Shown piece by piece: positions 1 through 7,210 of a DNA stretch of 17,713 bases (its first letter is position 1; each line of letters begins with the position of its first letter). The stretch spans positions 1 to 17,713 of the forward strand of contig SLFZ01000012.1 in assembly GCA_007123975.1 (NCBI GenBank), written 5' to 3'. The position numbers were made by a program, and so were the translations under genes. Source of the DNA: Candidatus Izemoplasma sp. GTDB taxonomy: Bacteria; Bacillota_I; Bacilli_A; Izemoplasmatales; Izemoplasmataceae. Below the pieces are notes generated by a model. It was not told the DNA's origin, did no database searches, and saw only the letters and a program-made list of their open reading frames with translations.

Positions 1-1316
1 CTGATGGAAATCGCCCACCAGATGCCGTGGAAGGGGTCGGTGAAAGCTCCCATCAAAAGATAGGCTAAGGGGATTCGCATGACGTTTCCGATGATTTGAA
101 CGGCGGATGGAATGTAGGTTTTCCCAAGGCCATTAAAGGCGCCTGCGGTGACCATGTCGAGGATCATAAAGAGTTGTGAGATGCTTAAGATGCGCAAGTA
201 AATCGCGCCTTCACGCAGCGTCGCTTCGCTGTCGATGAAAATGGCAAAAAGCGGTTCGGCGGCGAAAAACAAAAGCGCGTTGATGGCAAGGCCATACGGC
301 ACAAGCAGTTTCATGCTGGTGCTGTAACCGCGCTTGACGCGATCGAACTGACCGGCCCCGACGTTTTGACCTACAAAGGCCGCCAAGGCCACTTGGAAGC
401 CCGCCGCAATCATCCAACTCAGCGCCTCAATCATCGCCCCAATGCGTGAGACGCTCATCACCCGTGGGCCGAAGTCGGCCACCATCACACCGATGAAGAT
501 GGCGATGATGGTCATCACCATGCTTTGGACACCGACCGGCAAGCCGAGCGTAAAGATGCGTTTGAGTTCATCTTTTGTGGTTTGGGTCAGGAAACGGAGT
601 TTTGCCGGCGCTTTGCGTGACGAGTAAATCACAACATAAATAAGCAGCGTCACGGTTTGCGATAACCCCGTTGCCAAGGCGGCGCCTTGCACACCCATGC
701 CGAAACCGAGGATGAAGACCGGGTCTAAAATCATGTTTAAGGTGAGTCCAACGGCCATGATATAGAAGGTGTTGATGGTTTTTCCGAGGCCGTCGTAAAT
801 GCCGTTAAAAAGGTTGACCATGAAGTAAGCCATGCCGAAGGCGGTGACGATGCGAAGGTATGACATCGACTGTGCCACGACGGTGGCGTTGTCGATGTTG
901 AAGATGCCGACGAAGTGGTGGTTGAAGAAAACACCGTAGGTGATATAAAGGAGGGCTAGTGCCACCATTAAGATGGTGCCGTTGGTGGCGATGCGGTTGA
1001 CCCCGACTTCGTCGTTACGGCCGGCCGCTTGGCTCACGCGTACGCTGACGCCGATTTTGACGATGGCAATCAAGCCAAAACCAAACCACGGGTAAAACCC
1101 AGCGGTGCCGACGGCGGCGACCGCTTCTTCGGGAATCTCACCGAGTTGGTCAACACGGGCGACCCAGTACATGTCGGTGAGGTTGTAAAGCATCTGCACC
1201 AAACTCGCCAGCAACATCGGCACGGCGACGATCAGTATTTTTTTTAGGATGCTTCCCGACGTCAGGTCAATTTTAACCTTCATCGGTTTTTGGCGTCTTC
1301 CATTACGTCGTATCAT
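1..1316 (-). CDS. MATE family multidrug/Na+ or H+ antiporter (C-terminus cut by window edge)
   Basis: Reverse-strand translation gives about 438 residues of a polytopic membrane protein that runs off the window start. After a short basic N-terminus it has the MATE opening (ILKKILIVAVPMLLASLVQ) and then LYNLTDMYWV, QAAGRNDEVGVN, FNGIYDGLGKT and, in the second half, GLPVGVQSM, GQNVGAGQFDRVKRG and FNGLGKTYIPS. The two halves repeat the same pattern, as MATE antiporters do (two bundles of six helices). Family members export cationic drugs or metabolites in exchange for Na+ or H+; the substrate cannot be read from sequence. The family is usually around 450 residues, so little is missing. I chose the ATG at 1316 because GAGG lies 8 nt upstream; the ATG at 1283 has a poorer site. 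The gene has its own extended -10 promoter and follows the dnaB terminator, so it is probably transcribed alone. Confidence 0.92.
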   Translation of the reverse strand, partial: MIRRNGRRQKPMKVKIDLTSGSILKKILIVAVPMLLASLVQMLYNLTDMYWVARVDQLGEIPEEAVAAVGTAGFYPWFGFGLIAIVKIGVSVRVSQAAGRNDEVGVNRIATNGTILMVALALLYITYGVFFNHHFVGIFNIDNATVVAQSMSYLRIVTAFGMAYFMVNLFNGIYDGLGKTINTFYIMAVGLTLNMILDPVFILGFGMGVQGAALATGLSQTVTLLIYVVIYSSRKAPAKLRFLTQTTKDELKRIFTLGLPVGVQSMVMTIIAIFIGVMVADFGPRVMSVSRIGAMIEALSWMIAAGFQVALAAFVGQNVGAGQFDRVKRGYSTSMKLLVPYGLAINALLFFAAEPLFAIFIDSEATLREGAIYLRILSISQLFMILDMVTAGAFNGLGKTYIPSAVQIIGNVMRIPLAYLLMGAFTDPFHGIWWAISI

Positions 1317-1348
1317 GTCTTCACCCTCGTTGCGTTATGTCCTCGACC

Positions 1349-1357
1349 ATTATACCA
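1349..1357 (-). promoter_or_regulatory. Extended -10 promoter of the MATE gene
   Basis: The reverse strand reads GGTGGTATAATGG, a perfect TATAAT preceded by TGn. No good -35 is visible 16-18 nt upstream, where the dnaB terminator T-tract lies. The TGn element probably compensates. Expected transcription start is near 1342, giving a leader of about 25 nt that contains the gene's SD. Confidence 0.7.
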
Positions 1358-1366
1358 CCGAACGGG

Positions 1367-1410
1367 CGAAAAAACCACGGAAAAACCGATTGCGTCGTGC
1401 GCAATCGGTT
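1367..1410 (-). terminator. Rho-independent terminator after dnaB
   Basis: An 11-bp perfect stem (AACCGATTGCG with CGCAATCGGTT) and 5-nt loop begin about 16 nt past the dnaB stop. The reverse-strand transcript then continues TTT, CCGTGG, TTTTTT. The T-tract is interrupted but strong enough to end the gdpP-rplI-dnaB transcript. Confidence 0.8.
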
Positions 1411-1426
1411 GGGGTCGTTTTTCGCG

Positions 1427-2812
1427 TTAATCGAGGTCCTCTAGCTCGCTTGCGGGGAGGTCGACACCACCGTAGCTTTGGGTTTCTTTGAAGGCGCTGT
1501 AGGGCTTTTTGAAAAGCATTTTAATCCCTTCAGTGGCAATGGCGCCGGAGCGGTTTTTGGAGATGATGATTTCAACTTCGCTCGTGGATTTTTCTTGTTG
1601 GGGTTCGGTCTCGTCGTCTTTTCGGTAGTAATCGTCACGGTAGAGGAAGATAATGACGTCCGCGTCTTGTTCGATCGAGCCCGATTCGCGCAGGTCGGCG
1701 AGGATGGGGCGTTTGTTTTGGCGTTGTTCAACGCTTCTAGAAAGCTGTGAGAGGGCGATGACAGGGACTTTGAGTTCGCGGGCCATCTCTTTGAGCGTGC
1801 GTGAGATTTCCGAGACTTCCTGAACGCGGTTGTCGATGCGACCGGAGCCGCTTAACAGCTGCAAGTAGTCGACGACCACGAGGTCGAGTTTGCCTTCTTG
1901 TGCGAGTTTGCGGCATTTTTGTCTCAGGTCGGTGACCTTGACGGTGCCGGAATCGTCAAACAGGATGTTGTAGCTGGCGAGGCGCGAGGAGGCAACGCTG
2001 ATTTGTTCCCAGTCGGTGTCGGTGAGTTTTCCGGTCCGAATCAAGCCGCTTTTGACGTTGGATTCGCACGAGAGAATCCGGCCGACGAGTTGTTCAACGC
2101 CCATCTCGAGTGAGAAGAACGCCACATAAGGACGGTGTTTTAGCCCGGCGACGTTGGTTGCGATGTTGAGCGCGAACGCGCTTTTCCCCATCGATGGACG
2201 AGCGGCGATGATGTAGAGTTCGCTGGCCTGGAGGCCGAGCAGGTAGCGATTGAGTTTAGGGTATCCTGAATCAAGACCGAGCAGATGGTCTTTTCTGTTC
2301 TTCGCGTCCTCGGTTTTGTCGATGACATCTTGGGTGGCATGTTTCAAGGTAACAAAATCAGACGTGCGGCGGGATTTGGCGACGTCGAAGACGCGTTTTT
2401 CGGCTTCGTCGATGTAGTCGGCCATGTCGGTGGCTTTGTAGCCGCCTTCGGCGATTTCACGGGTGACGTCAATCATGTTGCGGACAATGGCTTTGTCGCG
2501 AACGATGTTGATGTAATGCTCGAGGTTAACGACCGAGGGTGTGGTGTCTGAGAGGCCGAGGATGTAGGCTTCACCGCCGGCTTCGCCGAGAAGGTCTTTG
2601 GTTTCGAGGCGGTTGATCAAGGTGGTGTAGTCGATGTCGACGTTTTCGTTGAATAGATCGACAATCGCGCCGTAGATGAGACGGTGACGGCGTGAGTAAA
2701 AATCGTTGACGTCAAGGGCGTCGACGATGGCCTTAATCGTGCCCGGTTCGATGAACACGGCACCCAACACATTTTGTTCGGCTTCGTTGCTGTGGGGGAC
2801 GGTCTTTTCCAT
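1427..2812 (-). CDS. dnaB: Replicative DNA helicase DnaB
   Basis: 461 residues, normal for the hexameric helicase that unwinds DNA ahead of the replication fork and recruits primase. The N-terminal all-alpha domain begins PHSNEAEQNVLGAVF, and the RecA-like motor follows. Walker A (ARPSMGKSAFALN) is at about residues 203-215 and the Walker B region (LVVVDYLQLLSG) at about 308-319, followed by the usual ALSQLSRSVE and LRESGSIEQDADVI motifs. The ATG shares its A with the TAA of the upstream gene (TAATG, 1-nt overlap). No clear SD precedes it, so translation probably depends on ribosomes finishing rplI. This is the Bacillota gdpP-rplI-dnaB arrangement (the orthologue is called dnaC in Bacillus subtilis). 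A terminator follows. No intein is present. Confidence 0.98.
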   Translation of the reverse strand: MEKTVPHSNEAEQNVLGAVFIEPGTIKAIVDALDVNDFYSRRHRLIYGAIVDLFNENVDIDYTTLINRLETKDLLGEAGGEAYILGLSDTTPSVVNLEHYINIVRDKAIVRNMIDVTREIAEGGYKATDMADYIDEAEKRVFDVAKSRRTSDFVTLKHATQDVIDKTEDAKNRKDHLLGLDSGYPKLNRYLLGLQASELYIIAARPSMGKSAFALNIATNVAGLKHRPYVAFFSLEMGVEQLVGRILSCESNVKSGLIRTGKLTDTDWEQISVASSRLASYNILFDDSGTVKVTDLRQKCRKLAQEGKLDLVVVDYLQLLSGSGRIDNRVQEVSEISRTLKEMARELKVPVIALSQLSRSVEQRQNKRPILADLRESGSIEQDADVIIFLYRDDYYRKDDETEPQQEKSTSEVEIIISKNRSGAIATEGIKMLFKKPYSAFKETQSYGGVDLPASELEDLD

Positions 2813-3255
2813 TAGGCTTCAACCACGAGCAACTCAAATGTTGCGCTGACGTCTTTGTGTAGTTTGACTTCGATCGGTGTGGTGCCGAGGGTGGTGATTG
2901 GCTTGTCGAGATGGATTTTTCGTTTGTCGAGATCAATGCCGTGTTGTTCTTTCATGGCGTCGGCAATTTGTTTGGTGGTGATTTTGCCATACATTTTTCC
3001 GTTGTCACCGACCTTAACATACAGTTTGACGGCGCGGAAATCGATGCGTTCTTTAAGCGCTTTCGCTTCCTCGAGTTCTTGCCGGGCTTGGTCGGCCGCT
3101 TTGGCGTGTTCGTCCTCGAGCACTTGCATGTTTTCCGGGGTGGCTTCAATGGCTTGTTTGCTGGTGAGCAAGTAGTTGCCATACCCTGGCGCGACGTTGA
3201 TGACATCGCCTTTTTTTCCTTTGTTTTTTAAGTCTTTCATGAGGATGACTTTCAT
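2812..3255 (-). CDS. rplI: 50S ribosomal protein L9, internal in-frame start within the gdpP fusion
   Basis: From the internal ATG at 3255 the frame gives 147 residues, the normal length of L9. It opens MKVILMKDLKNKGKKGD with the glycine-rich APGYGNYLL that follows, has the long connecting helix (about residues 45-75) and ends with the C-terminal domain. L9 binds 23S rRNA at the base of the L1 stalk and supports fidelity and reading-frame maintenance. AGGAGG lies exactly 8 nt before the ATG, as good as any site in the window, so independent initiation is likely even though the upstream frame reads straight through. That separate L9 is made is an inference. The alternative is that only the fusion is made, or that a protease releases L9. 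Confidence 0.72.
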   Translation of the reverse strand: MKVILMKDLKNKGKKGDVINVAPGYGNYLLTSKQAIEATPENMQVLEDEHAKAADQARQELEEAKALKERIDFRAVKLYVKVGDNGKMYGKITTKQIADAMKEQHGIDLDKRKIHLDKPITTLGTTPIEVKLHKDVSATFELLVVEA

Positions 3256-5238
3256 TGGCTTTTCCTCCTGGATGCTGTTTTCAAGCACATCGATGAGTTG
3301 TTTTTTGACCTCGTCGATGGCGATAGATTCTACTTGGGCGCCGGCGTTGTTGAGATGACCGCCACCGCCGAATTTCTCCATCAAGGTTTGCACGTTGAAG
3401 CCTTCTAGGCTGCGGGCGCTGATGCCGATGTATTGATTGTCGAGTTTGCCAATCGCAAACCCGGCGACGATGTTGTCAATCTCGAGCATGTCGTCGGCGA
3501 CTTGCGCCAGCAACGTGCGGTCGGCGTCGATGTCGTCGGGGACGACGACAAGACTAAAACGTTTTTTGATGACTTCGGCACGGGAAAGCAACGAGGCTTT
3601 CAGTTGGATTTCTTTGTGCGATTCGCGCAAAATGTTTTTAACCTTGGTCATGTCGGCGCCGTGTTTGCGCAAGACGGCGGCGGCTTCAAACGTGCGGGCG
3701 CCGCTGCGGTACATGAAATTGTTGGTGTCGACGATAATCCCCGACAACATCACGGTCGCCTCGAAGGGATTCAAGGTCACGTTCTTTTTAAACACGTCAA
3801 GCATCTCGACAACCAACTCGGTTGAAGACGATGCGTAGGGTTCGATGTAGGCGAGGCGGGTATCTTTGATGAAATCGTCAAGTTTTCGGTGGTGGTCGAT
3901 GATCGCCCGGCTCGGGCTTTTTTCGACCAGCGTGACGTCGGGTGTTTGGCCGTAAGAGTGGTGGTCCATCAGCACCAAGAGTGCGGTCGGTCCGGCTTCT
4001 TCAAGCGCTTCTTCGGGTGAGATGAAGCGTTCGAGGAAGGTGACGTATTCATACTCCATGAGCTGGGTGATTTTTTTTACGGTTTTGTCGATGGTGTTGA
4101 AATCGAGAACGATGTGGGCGTCGCGCTTGAGCGCTTGGGCGATTTTGAGCACGCCGATGGCGGAGCCCAAGGCGTCGGTGTCGCTGTGCTTGTGGGGCAC
4201 GATGAAGACGCGTTCGCTTTCTTCGATGAGCGCGGCGAGTTTCTTGGCATTGATGCGGCTTGAAATGCGGGTGCGTTTTTCGACGGTGTTGGTGTTCCCG
4301 CCGTAATAACGAATGGCGTCGTCTTGGATGTTGACGACGATTTGGTCGCCACCTCGATCAAAGGCGATGTCTAAGCCTTCTTCGGCAAGGTCGGCGAGTT
4401 GGTTAAGCGGGATGTTGGCGCAGGCGAAGCCGCCGGATAACGTGACGTGCAAGTCGTTATCCCTTGAAAGCGCGGCGATGGTGTCGACGATGGTGAACTT
4501 GTCTTCCATCAACCGTTCAAGGTTTTTACGGTGCATGAAGACGACGAGTTTGGACGACGTAAGCGGGATAACGTAAAAGCCGTGCTCATCGGCCCAGTCG
4601 TCGATGGCGCCTAAGAACTTGCCTTGCAGTTCGTTGCGTTCTTGGACGTCTAAGACGGTCGTGGCGTCGTCGAAGTTGTCGAGGTGCATGACGCCGATGC
4701 AATCGGTCAGGTCGTGATGGCGGCGTTTGATTTCTTCGCGCTCGGTCGCATGGAATAAATAGATTGCCTGCAGCTCGATGTCGTAAACGATGTCGTATTC
4801 GTACTCGTATATTTTCATCACGAAGGGTTGGTTGCTTTCAACGGTTCGCAGTTTTTCTTTCAGTTCTTTATGCAAGAGCTCGAGGTTGCGTGATTCAAGT
4901 GAGTTGTGAAATATTTCCTTGGCTTTGGCGTTGGCCCATTGGATGTCGTGTTCACGGTTGATAAGGATGATGCCGACGGGGAGTTCATCAGCCAGACGCT
5001 CTTCGACGTCGTCTTTTCGTGCGAGTAAGGTGTCTTTTTCTTGGAGTTTGCTCGAAAGGAAGGCGATGCGCCGTTGTTTGTGGCGAATGTATCGCGCGTA
5101 GATGGTGGCGTTGAAGACAAGCAACACGGCTAAAAAGGCGACCGCCAAAAACACAGTCGTCGCGTCACGGAACCAAACCAAAAGGCCGATAAAGACCGCG
5201 CCTAAGGCAAGCATTGTCACGTTGAACCAGCGATCCAC
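2812..5238 (-). CDS. gdpP: GdpP c-di-AMP phosphodiesterase fused in frame to ribosomal protein L9
   Basis: One uninterrupted reading frame encodes two full-length proteins. Residue numbers here count from the ATG at 5253. Residues 1-666 are GdpP: two transmembrane segments (about 12-28 and 33-50), a PAS-like region, a degenerate GGDEF domain (about 180-310), then DHH/DHHA1 catalytic parts with HKHSDTDALGSAIG (about 352-365), MDHHSYG (about 430), DHHRKL (about 452) and FGGGGHLNNAGA (about 630). The family hydrolyses cyclic-di-AMP at the membrane. Residues 667-813 are complete L9, with no linker and no stop between. I prefer the GTG at 5238 as start because GGAGG lies 7 nt upstream; the ATG at 5253 has no SD and would sit only about 11 nt from the expected transcript start. 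The usual GdpP length is about 650-660, so neither part is truncated. dnaB follows with a 1-nt overlap. Confidence 0.93.
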   Translation of the reverse strand: MDRWFNVTMLALGAVFIGLLVWFRDATTVFLAVAFLAVLLVFNATIYARYIRHKQRRIAFLSSKLQEKDTLLARKDDVEERLADELPVGIILINREHDIQWANAKAKEIFHNSLESRNLELLHKELKEKLRTVESNQPFVMKIYEYEYDIVYDIELQAIYLFHATEREEIKRRHHDLTDCIGVMHLDNFDDATTVLDVQERNELQGKFLGAIDDWADEHGFYVIPLTSSKLVVFMHRKNLERLMEDKFTIVDTIAALSRDNDLHVTLSGGFACANIPLNQLADLAEEGLDIAFDRGGDQIVVNIQDDAIRYYGGNTNTVEKRTRISSRINAKKLAALIEESERVFIVPHKHSDTDALGSAIGVLKIAQALKRDAHIVLDFNTIDKTVKKITQLMEYEYVTFLERFISPEEALEEAGPTALLVLMDHHSYGQTPDVTLVEKSPSRAIIDHHRKLDDFIKDTRLAYIEPYASSSTELVVEMLDVFKKNVTLNPFEATVMLSGIIVDTNNFMYRSGARTFEAAAVLRKHGADMTKVKNILRESHKEIQLKASLLSRAEVIKKRFSLVVVPDDIDADRTLLAQVADDMLEIDNIVAGFAIGKLDNQYIGISARSLEGFNVQTLMEKFGGGGHLNNAGAQVESIAIDEVKKQLIDVLENSIQEEKPMKVILMKDLKNKGKKGDVINVAPGYGNYLLTSKQAIEATPENMQVLEDEHAKAADQARQELEEAKALKERIDFRAVKLYVKVGDNGKMYGKITTKQIADAMKEQHGIDLDKRKIHLDKPITTLGTTPIEVKLHKDVSATFELLVVEA
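3264..3269 (-). promoter_or_regulatory. Perfect internal Shine-Dalgarno for rplI inside the gdpP coding region
   Basis: The reverse strand reads AGGAGG then 8 nt then ATG. In the gdpP frame these bases encode Gln-Glu-Glu of the GdpP tail (SIQEEKP). It decides the internal L9 start at 3255. Confidence 0.8.
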
Positions 5239-5270
5239 ATCCACACCTCCCATGGTCTTTTGCTTAAGTC

Positions 5271-5298
5271 ATTATACCACAAGGCCGCCCCAAGTAAA
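5271..5298 (-). promoter_or_regulatory. Promoter of the gdpP-rplI-dnaB operon
   Basis: The reverse strand has TTTACT (-35, 5293-5298), a 16-nt spacer and TATAAT (5271-5276) preceded by TTGTGG, so it is also an extended -10. Expected start is about 5264, leaving a leader of about 25 nt to the preferred GTG start. It is divergent from the transporter promoter about 50 nt away. Confidence 0.75.
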
Positions 5299-5326
5299 AG
5301 AGCGAAGGCGGTTGGGTGAAGAATTG

Positions 5327-5355
5327 TTGACAAAGTCAGACCCATTGCATACAAT
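5327..5355 (+). promoter_or_regulatory. SigmaA-type promoter of the queuosine-precursor transporter
   Basis: TTGACA (5327-5332), a 17-nt spacer and TACAAT (5350-5355): a full -35 and five of six -10 bases. Expected start is about 5362, only a few bases before the riboswitch helix, which matches the short leaders typical of preQ1-I elements. Confidence 0.85.
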
Positions 5356-5366
5356 GGTTGAGTATC

Positions 5367-5406
5367 ACGCAGTTCGAAACCATCCTGCGTTACCAAAACT
5401 AGGAGG
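5367..5406 (+). promoter_or_regulatory. preQ1-I riboswitch overlapping the Shine-Dalgarno
   Basis: P1 is ACGCAG (5367-5372) with CTGCGT (5385-5390). The 12-nt loop starts TTC and includes ACC. The 3' tail is TACCAAAACTAGG, the A-rich strand ending in CTAGG that in preQ1-I aptamers lies along P1 and pairs with the loop to form the P2 pseudoknot (here probably CC with GG). Known aptamers, for example the Thermoanaerobacter one with tail TTAACAAAACAAGG, look very similar. The tail runs into AGGAGG (5401-5406), 6 nt before the ATG. Ligand binding should therefore hide the SD and lower translation. Assignment rests on motif and on the downstream gene; no covariance search was run. Confidence 0.82.
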
Positions 5407-5412
5407 CTACGT

Positions 5413-6087
5413 ATGAGCAATGAAATGATTTGGTTTTTGTTCGCGATTGTCAATTTCGCGTTGATTGTCACCAGCTACAAACTCTTTGGCCGCATCGGTC
5501 TGATCGCCTGGATTGCGATGGGGACGATCGTCGCCAACATCCAAGTTGTCAAGTTCGTTGAGCTATTCGGCTTGACCGCGACGCTTGGAAACATCATGTT
5601 CGGGACGCTTTTCTTGGCGACCGACACCTTGAATGAAAAATACGGAGTTAAAACGGCGAGGCGCTCTGTGTACATCGGTTTCTTCTCGCTCATTGCGTTT
5701 TTGGTGTTGACGCAGATGATGCTTTGGTTCGCCCCCGTTGAAGCCGACATGCAAGAAGCGATGGAACGGGTTTTTGGGTTGCTTGGTCGCGTGGTCGCGG
5801 GAAGCATGATCGCTTACCTCGTGAGCCAGTTGATTGACGTGCATCTTTTCGACCGCATTAAGCGTTGGTTGTCGGCTGACAAATGGCTCTTTATTCGGAA
5901 CCTCGGCTCAACGGCGGTATCGCAACTCATCGATTCAATAGTTTTCGTCTCCATCGCATTCCTCGGCGTGGTCTCATCGGGCGTGTTTTGGGAGATCGTC
6001 TTGACCACGTATGTCATCAAGCTGATTGTCGCCGCGCTTGACACCCCGTTTATCTATGCGATGAAGCGCATTACGCCATTGCAGTAA
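5413..6087 (+). CDS. yhhQ: Queuosine precursor transporter (YhhQ/VUT family)
   Basis: 224 residues, about six transmembrane helices and short loops, normal for the family. Characteristic segments are GNIMFGTLFLATDTLNEKYG (about 59-78), VSQLIDVHLFDRIKR (137-151) and RNLGSTAVSQLIDSIVF (162-178). Family members import queuosine precursors such as preQ0, preQ1 or queuine for tRNA modification at position 34; which one is taken up here cannot be read directly, but a preQ1-type riboswitch argues for a preQ1-linked substrate. AGGAGG lies 6 nt before the ATG and forms the end of the riboswitch. This is the only plus-strand gene, with its own promoter and terminator, so it is a single-gene unit. No queuosine biosynthesis gene lies nearby, which fits salvage rather than synthesis at this locus. 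Confidence 0.93.
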   Translation: MSNEMIWFLFAIVNFALIVTSYKLFGRIGLIAWIAMGTIVANIQVVKFVELFGLTATLGNIMFGTLFLATDTLNEKYGVKTARRSVYIGFFSLIAFLVLTQMMLWFAPVEADMQEAMERVFGLLGRVVAGSMIAYLVSQLIDVHLFDRIKRWLSADKWLFIRNLGSTAVSQLIDSIVFVSIAFLGVVSSGVFWEIVLTTYVIKLIVAALDTPFIYAMKRITPLQ

Positions 6088-6109
6088 TCCCGCCACGGCG
6101 GGATTTTTT
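6086..6109 (+). terminator. Terminator of the queuosine-precursor transporter
   Basis: Stem AATCCCGC with GCGGGATT, 4-nt loop CACG, run of six T. It begins inside the TAA stop codon of the gene. Confidence 0.88.
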
Positions 6110-6111
6110 GT

Positions 6112-6144
6112 CTATAAAAAGCACGACCGTGACGGTCGTGCTTT
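6112..6144 (-). terminator. Terminator of rpsF-ssb-rpsR
   Basis: Perfect 12-bp stem (AAAGCACGACCG with CGGTCGTGCTTT) and 3-nt loop. The reverse-strand transcript ends in TTTTTATAG. It lies back to back with the transporter's terminator, separating the two convergent units. Confidence 0.88.
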
Positions 6145-6149
6145 ATTCA

Positions 6150-6380
6150 TTATTCTTTGACAAATGGCAGTAGCGCCATGTGGCGTGCGCGTTTGATGGC
6201 GACGCTCAGTTGCTTTTGATAGCCGGCTTTGGTCCCGGTGACACGTTTTGGCAAAATTTTGCCGCGGTCTGAGATGAAGCGCTTAAGCATTTCGGCGTCT
6301 TTGTAATCGATGTAATCGATTTTGTTTTGGGTAAAGTAGCACACTTTTTTACGGCGTCTACGGAAATTTCCTCTGGCCAT
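6150..6380 (-). CDS. rpsR: 30S ribosomal protein S18
   Basis: 76 residues, normal for S18. The basic N-terminus (MARGNFRRRRKKVCYFTQNK) is followed by DYKDAEMLKRFISDRGKILPKR and GYQKQLSVAIKRARHMALLP, all typical. S18 forms a heterodimer with S6 and binds the central domain of 16S rRNA. AAGGAGG lies about 9 nt before the ATG. Third gene of rpsF-ssb-rpsR, 15 nt after the ssb stop, followed by a strong terminator. Only one cysteine of the ancestral zinc site is present. Confidence 0.98.
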   Translation of the reverse strand: MARGNFRRRRKKVCYFTQNKIDYIDYKDAEMLKRFISDRGKILPKRVTGTKAGYQKQLSVAIKRARHMALLPFVKE

Positions 6381-6395
6381 GCGTGAAATCCTCCT

Positions 6396-6836
6396 TTAGA
6401 ATGGTAAATCGTCTTCGCTGACGAGGTCGTCGGCGGTGTCTCTTTGTTCGTCGTCGCGGCGTGAATTGCGCGAGGGACGGTCGTCGTTATCGTATGATGG
6501 GGCACTGTCTTGAGCCGAACGCGGCTCTAAGAACTGCACAGAGTCGCAGACGATTTCGGTGATGTACTTGCGGTTGCCGTCTTGATCGTCGTAGGTGCGG
6601 GTTTGAATGCGGCCATCGACGCCGACAAGGCTGCCTTTGGATAGGTAGCGTTCGACGTTTTCGGCTTGACGACGCCACACGACACAGGGAATGAAGTCGG
6701 TATCACGGTCGCCGCCACGGGTGGTGAATGGCCGGTTAACGGCTAGGGTAAAGGTGGCGACTGGAATGTCGTTTTGCGTGCGTCTAAGTTCAGGGTCTTT
6801 CGTCAATCGTCCGACGAGCACGGTACGGTTGATCAT
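6396..6836 (-). CDS. ssb: Single-stranded DNA-binding protein
   Basis: 146 residues. The N-terminal OB fold (about 1-105) opens MINRTVLVGRLTKDPELRRT and contains FTLAVNRPF, DFIPCVVWRRQAENVERYLSKG and GRIQTRTYDDQDG. A disordered, charged linker rich in Asp, Arg and Ser follows, and the protein ends in the acidic tip DLVSEDDLPF that recruits repair and replication proteins. Acts as a tetramer on single-stranded DNA. AAAGGTGA lies about 7 nt before the ATG. It lies between the two ribosomal protein genes, as in most Bacillota, so its level is tied to the rpsF promoter. Confidence 0.98.
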   Translation of the reverse strand: MINRTVLVGRLTKDPELRRTQNDIPVATFTLAVNRPFTTRGGDRDTDFIPCVVWRRQAENVERYLSKGSLVGVDGRIQTRTYDDQDGNRKYITEIVCDSVQFLEPRSAQDSAPSYDNDDRPSRNSRRDDEQRDTADDLVSEDDLPF

Positions 6837-6851
6837 GGTATCACCTTTCTC

Positions 6852-7139
6852 TTATTGTTCGTCTTTGACAACTAAGAAGCGGATGACGTCTTCACTTAAG
6901 TGAATGCGGCGATCGAATTCGGCACGGGCCGCTTCAGGGGCGGTGACATAAAGCACCATGTAGTACCCTTTGCGGTGTTTGTCGATTTCATAAGCGAGAT
7001 CGCGCATGCCCCATTCGTCGACTTTGCGGATGTCGGCGCCGTTGCTGGTGAGGGCGTTTTCAAGTTCCTCAATCAGCGCTTTGCGGTCGTCTTCCGGAAG
7101 ATCGGGACGAATGATGTACATGATTTCATACTTGCGCAT
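6852..7139 (-). CDS. rpsF: 30S ribosomal protein S6
   Basis: 95 residues, normal for S6. MRKYEIMYIIRPDLPEDDRK is the first strand and helix, and WGMRDLAYEIDKHRKGYYMV and the C-terminal RFLVVKDEQ complete the ferredoxin-like fold. It binds 16S rRNA together with S18, the product of the third gene of this operon. AGGAGG lies 7 nt before the ATG. First gene of the operon; its leader of about 65 nt contains two hairpins that may be an autoregulatory site (separate entry). Confidence 0.98.
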   Translation of the reverse strand: MRKYEIMYIIRPDLPEDDRKALIEELENALTSNGADIRKVDEWGMRDLAYEIDKHRKGYYMVLYVTAPEAARAEFDRRIHLSEDVIRFLVVKDEQ

Positions 7140-7145
7140 GGTATT

Positions 7146-7203
7146 CCTCCTTTTGGTCTATTGGCTGCCAAAGCAGCAAGGATAGCGTGAGCCGAAACTC
7201 ACG
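7146..7203 (-). promoter_or_regulatory. Structured leader of rpsF, candidate S6:S18 autoregulatory site
   Basis: The transcript folds into CGTGAG/CTCACG with loop TTTCGG (7186-7203), then GCTGC/GCAGC with loop TTTG (7164-7177), the latter flanked by CTAT/ATAG across an asymmetric internal loop. The SD follows. S6:S18 complexes in many bacteria bind an rpsF leader that mimics their 16S rRNA site and has a conserved CCG in a bulge. The place and general form fit, but I do not find an unambiguous CCG bulge. Confidence 0.4.
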
Positions 7204-7210
7204 ATATATG

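Noticed and set aside
3433..3838. Two overlapping plus-strand frames (about 130 codons) opposite the GdpP DHH domain
   Set aside because: Antisense shadows of a conserved catalytic domain; no SD, promoter or family similarity.
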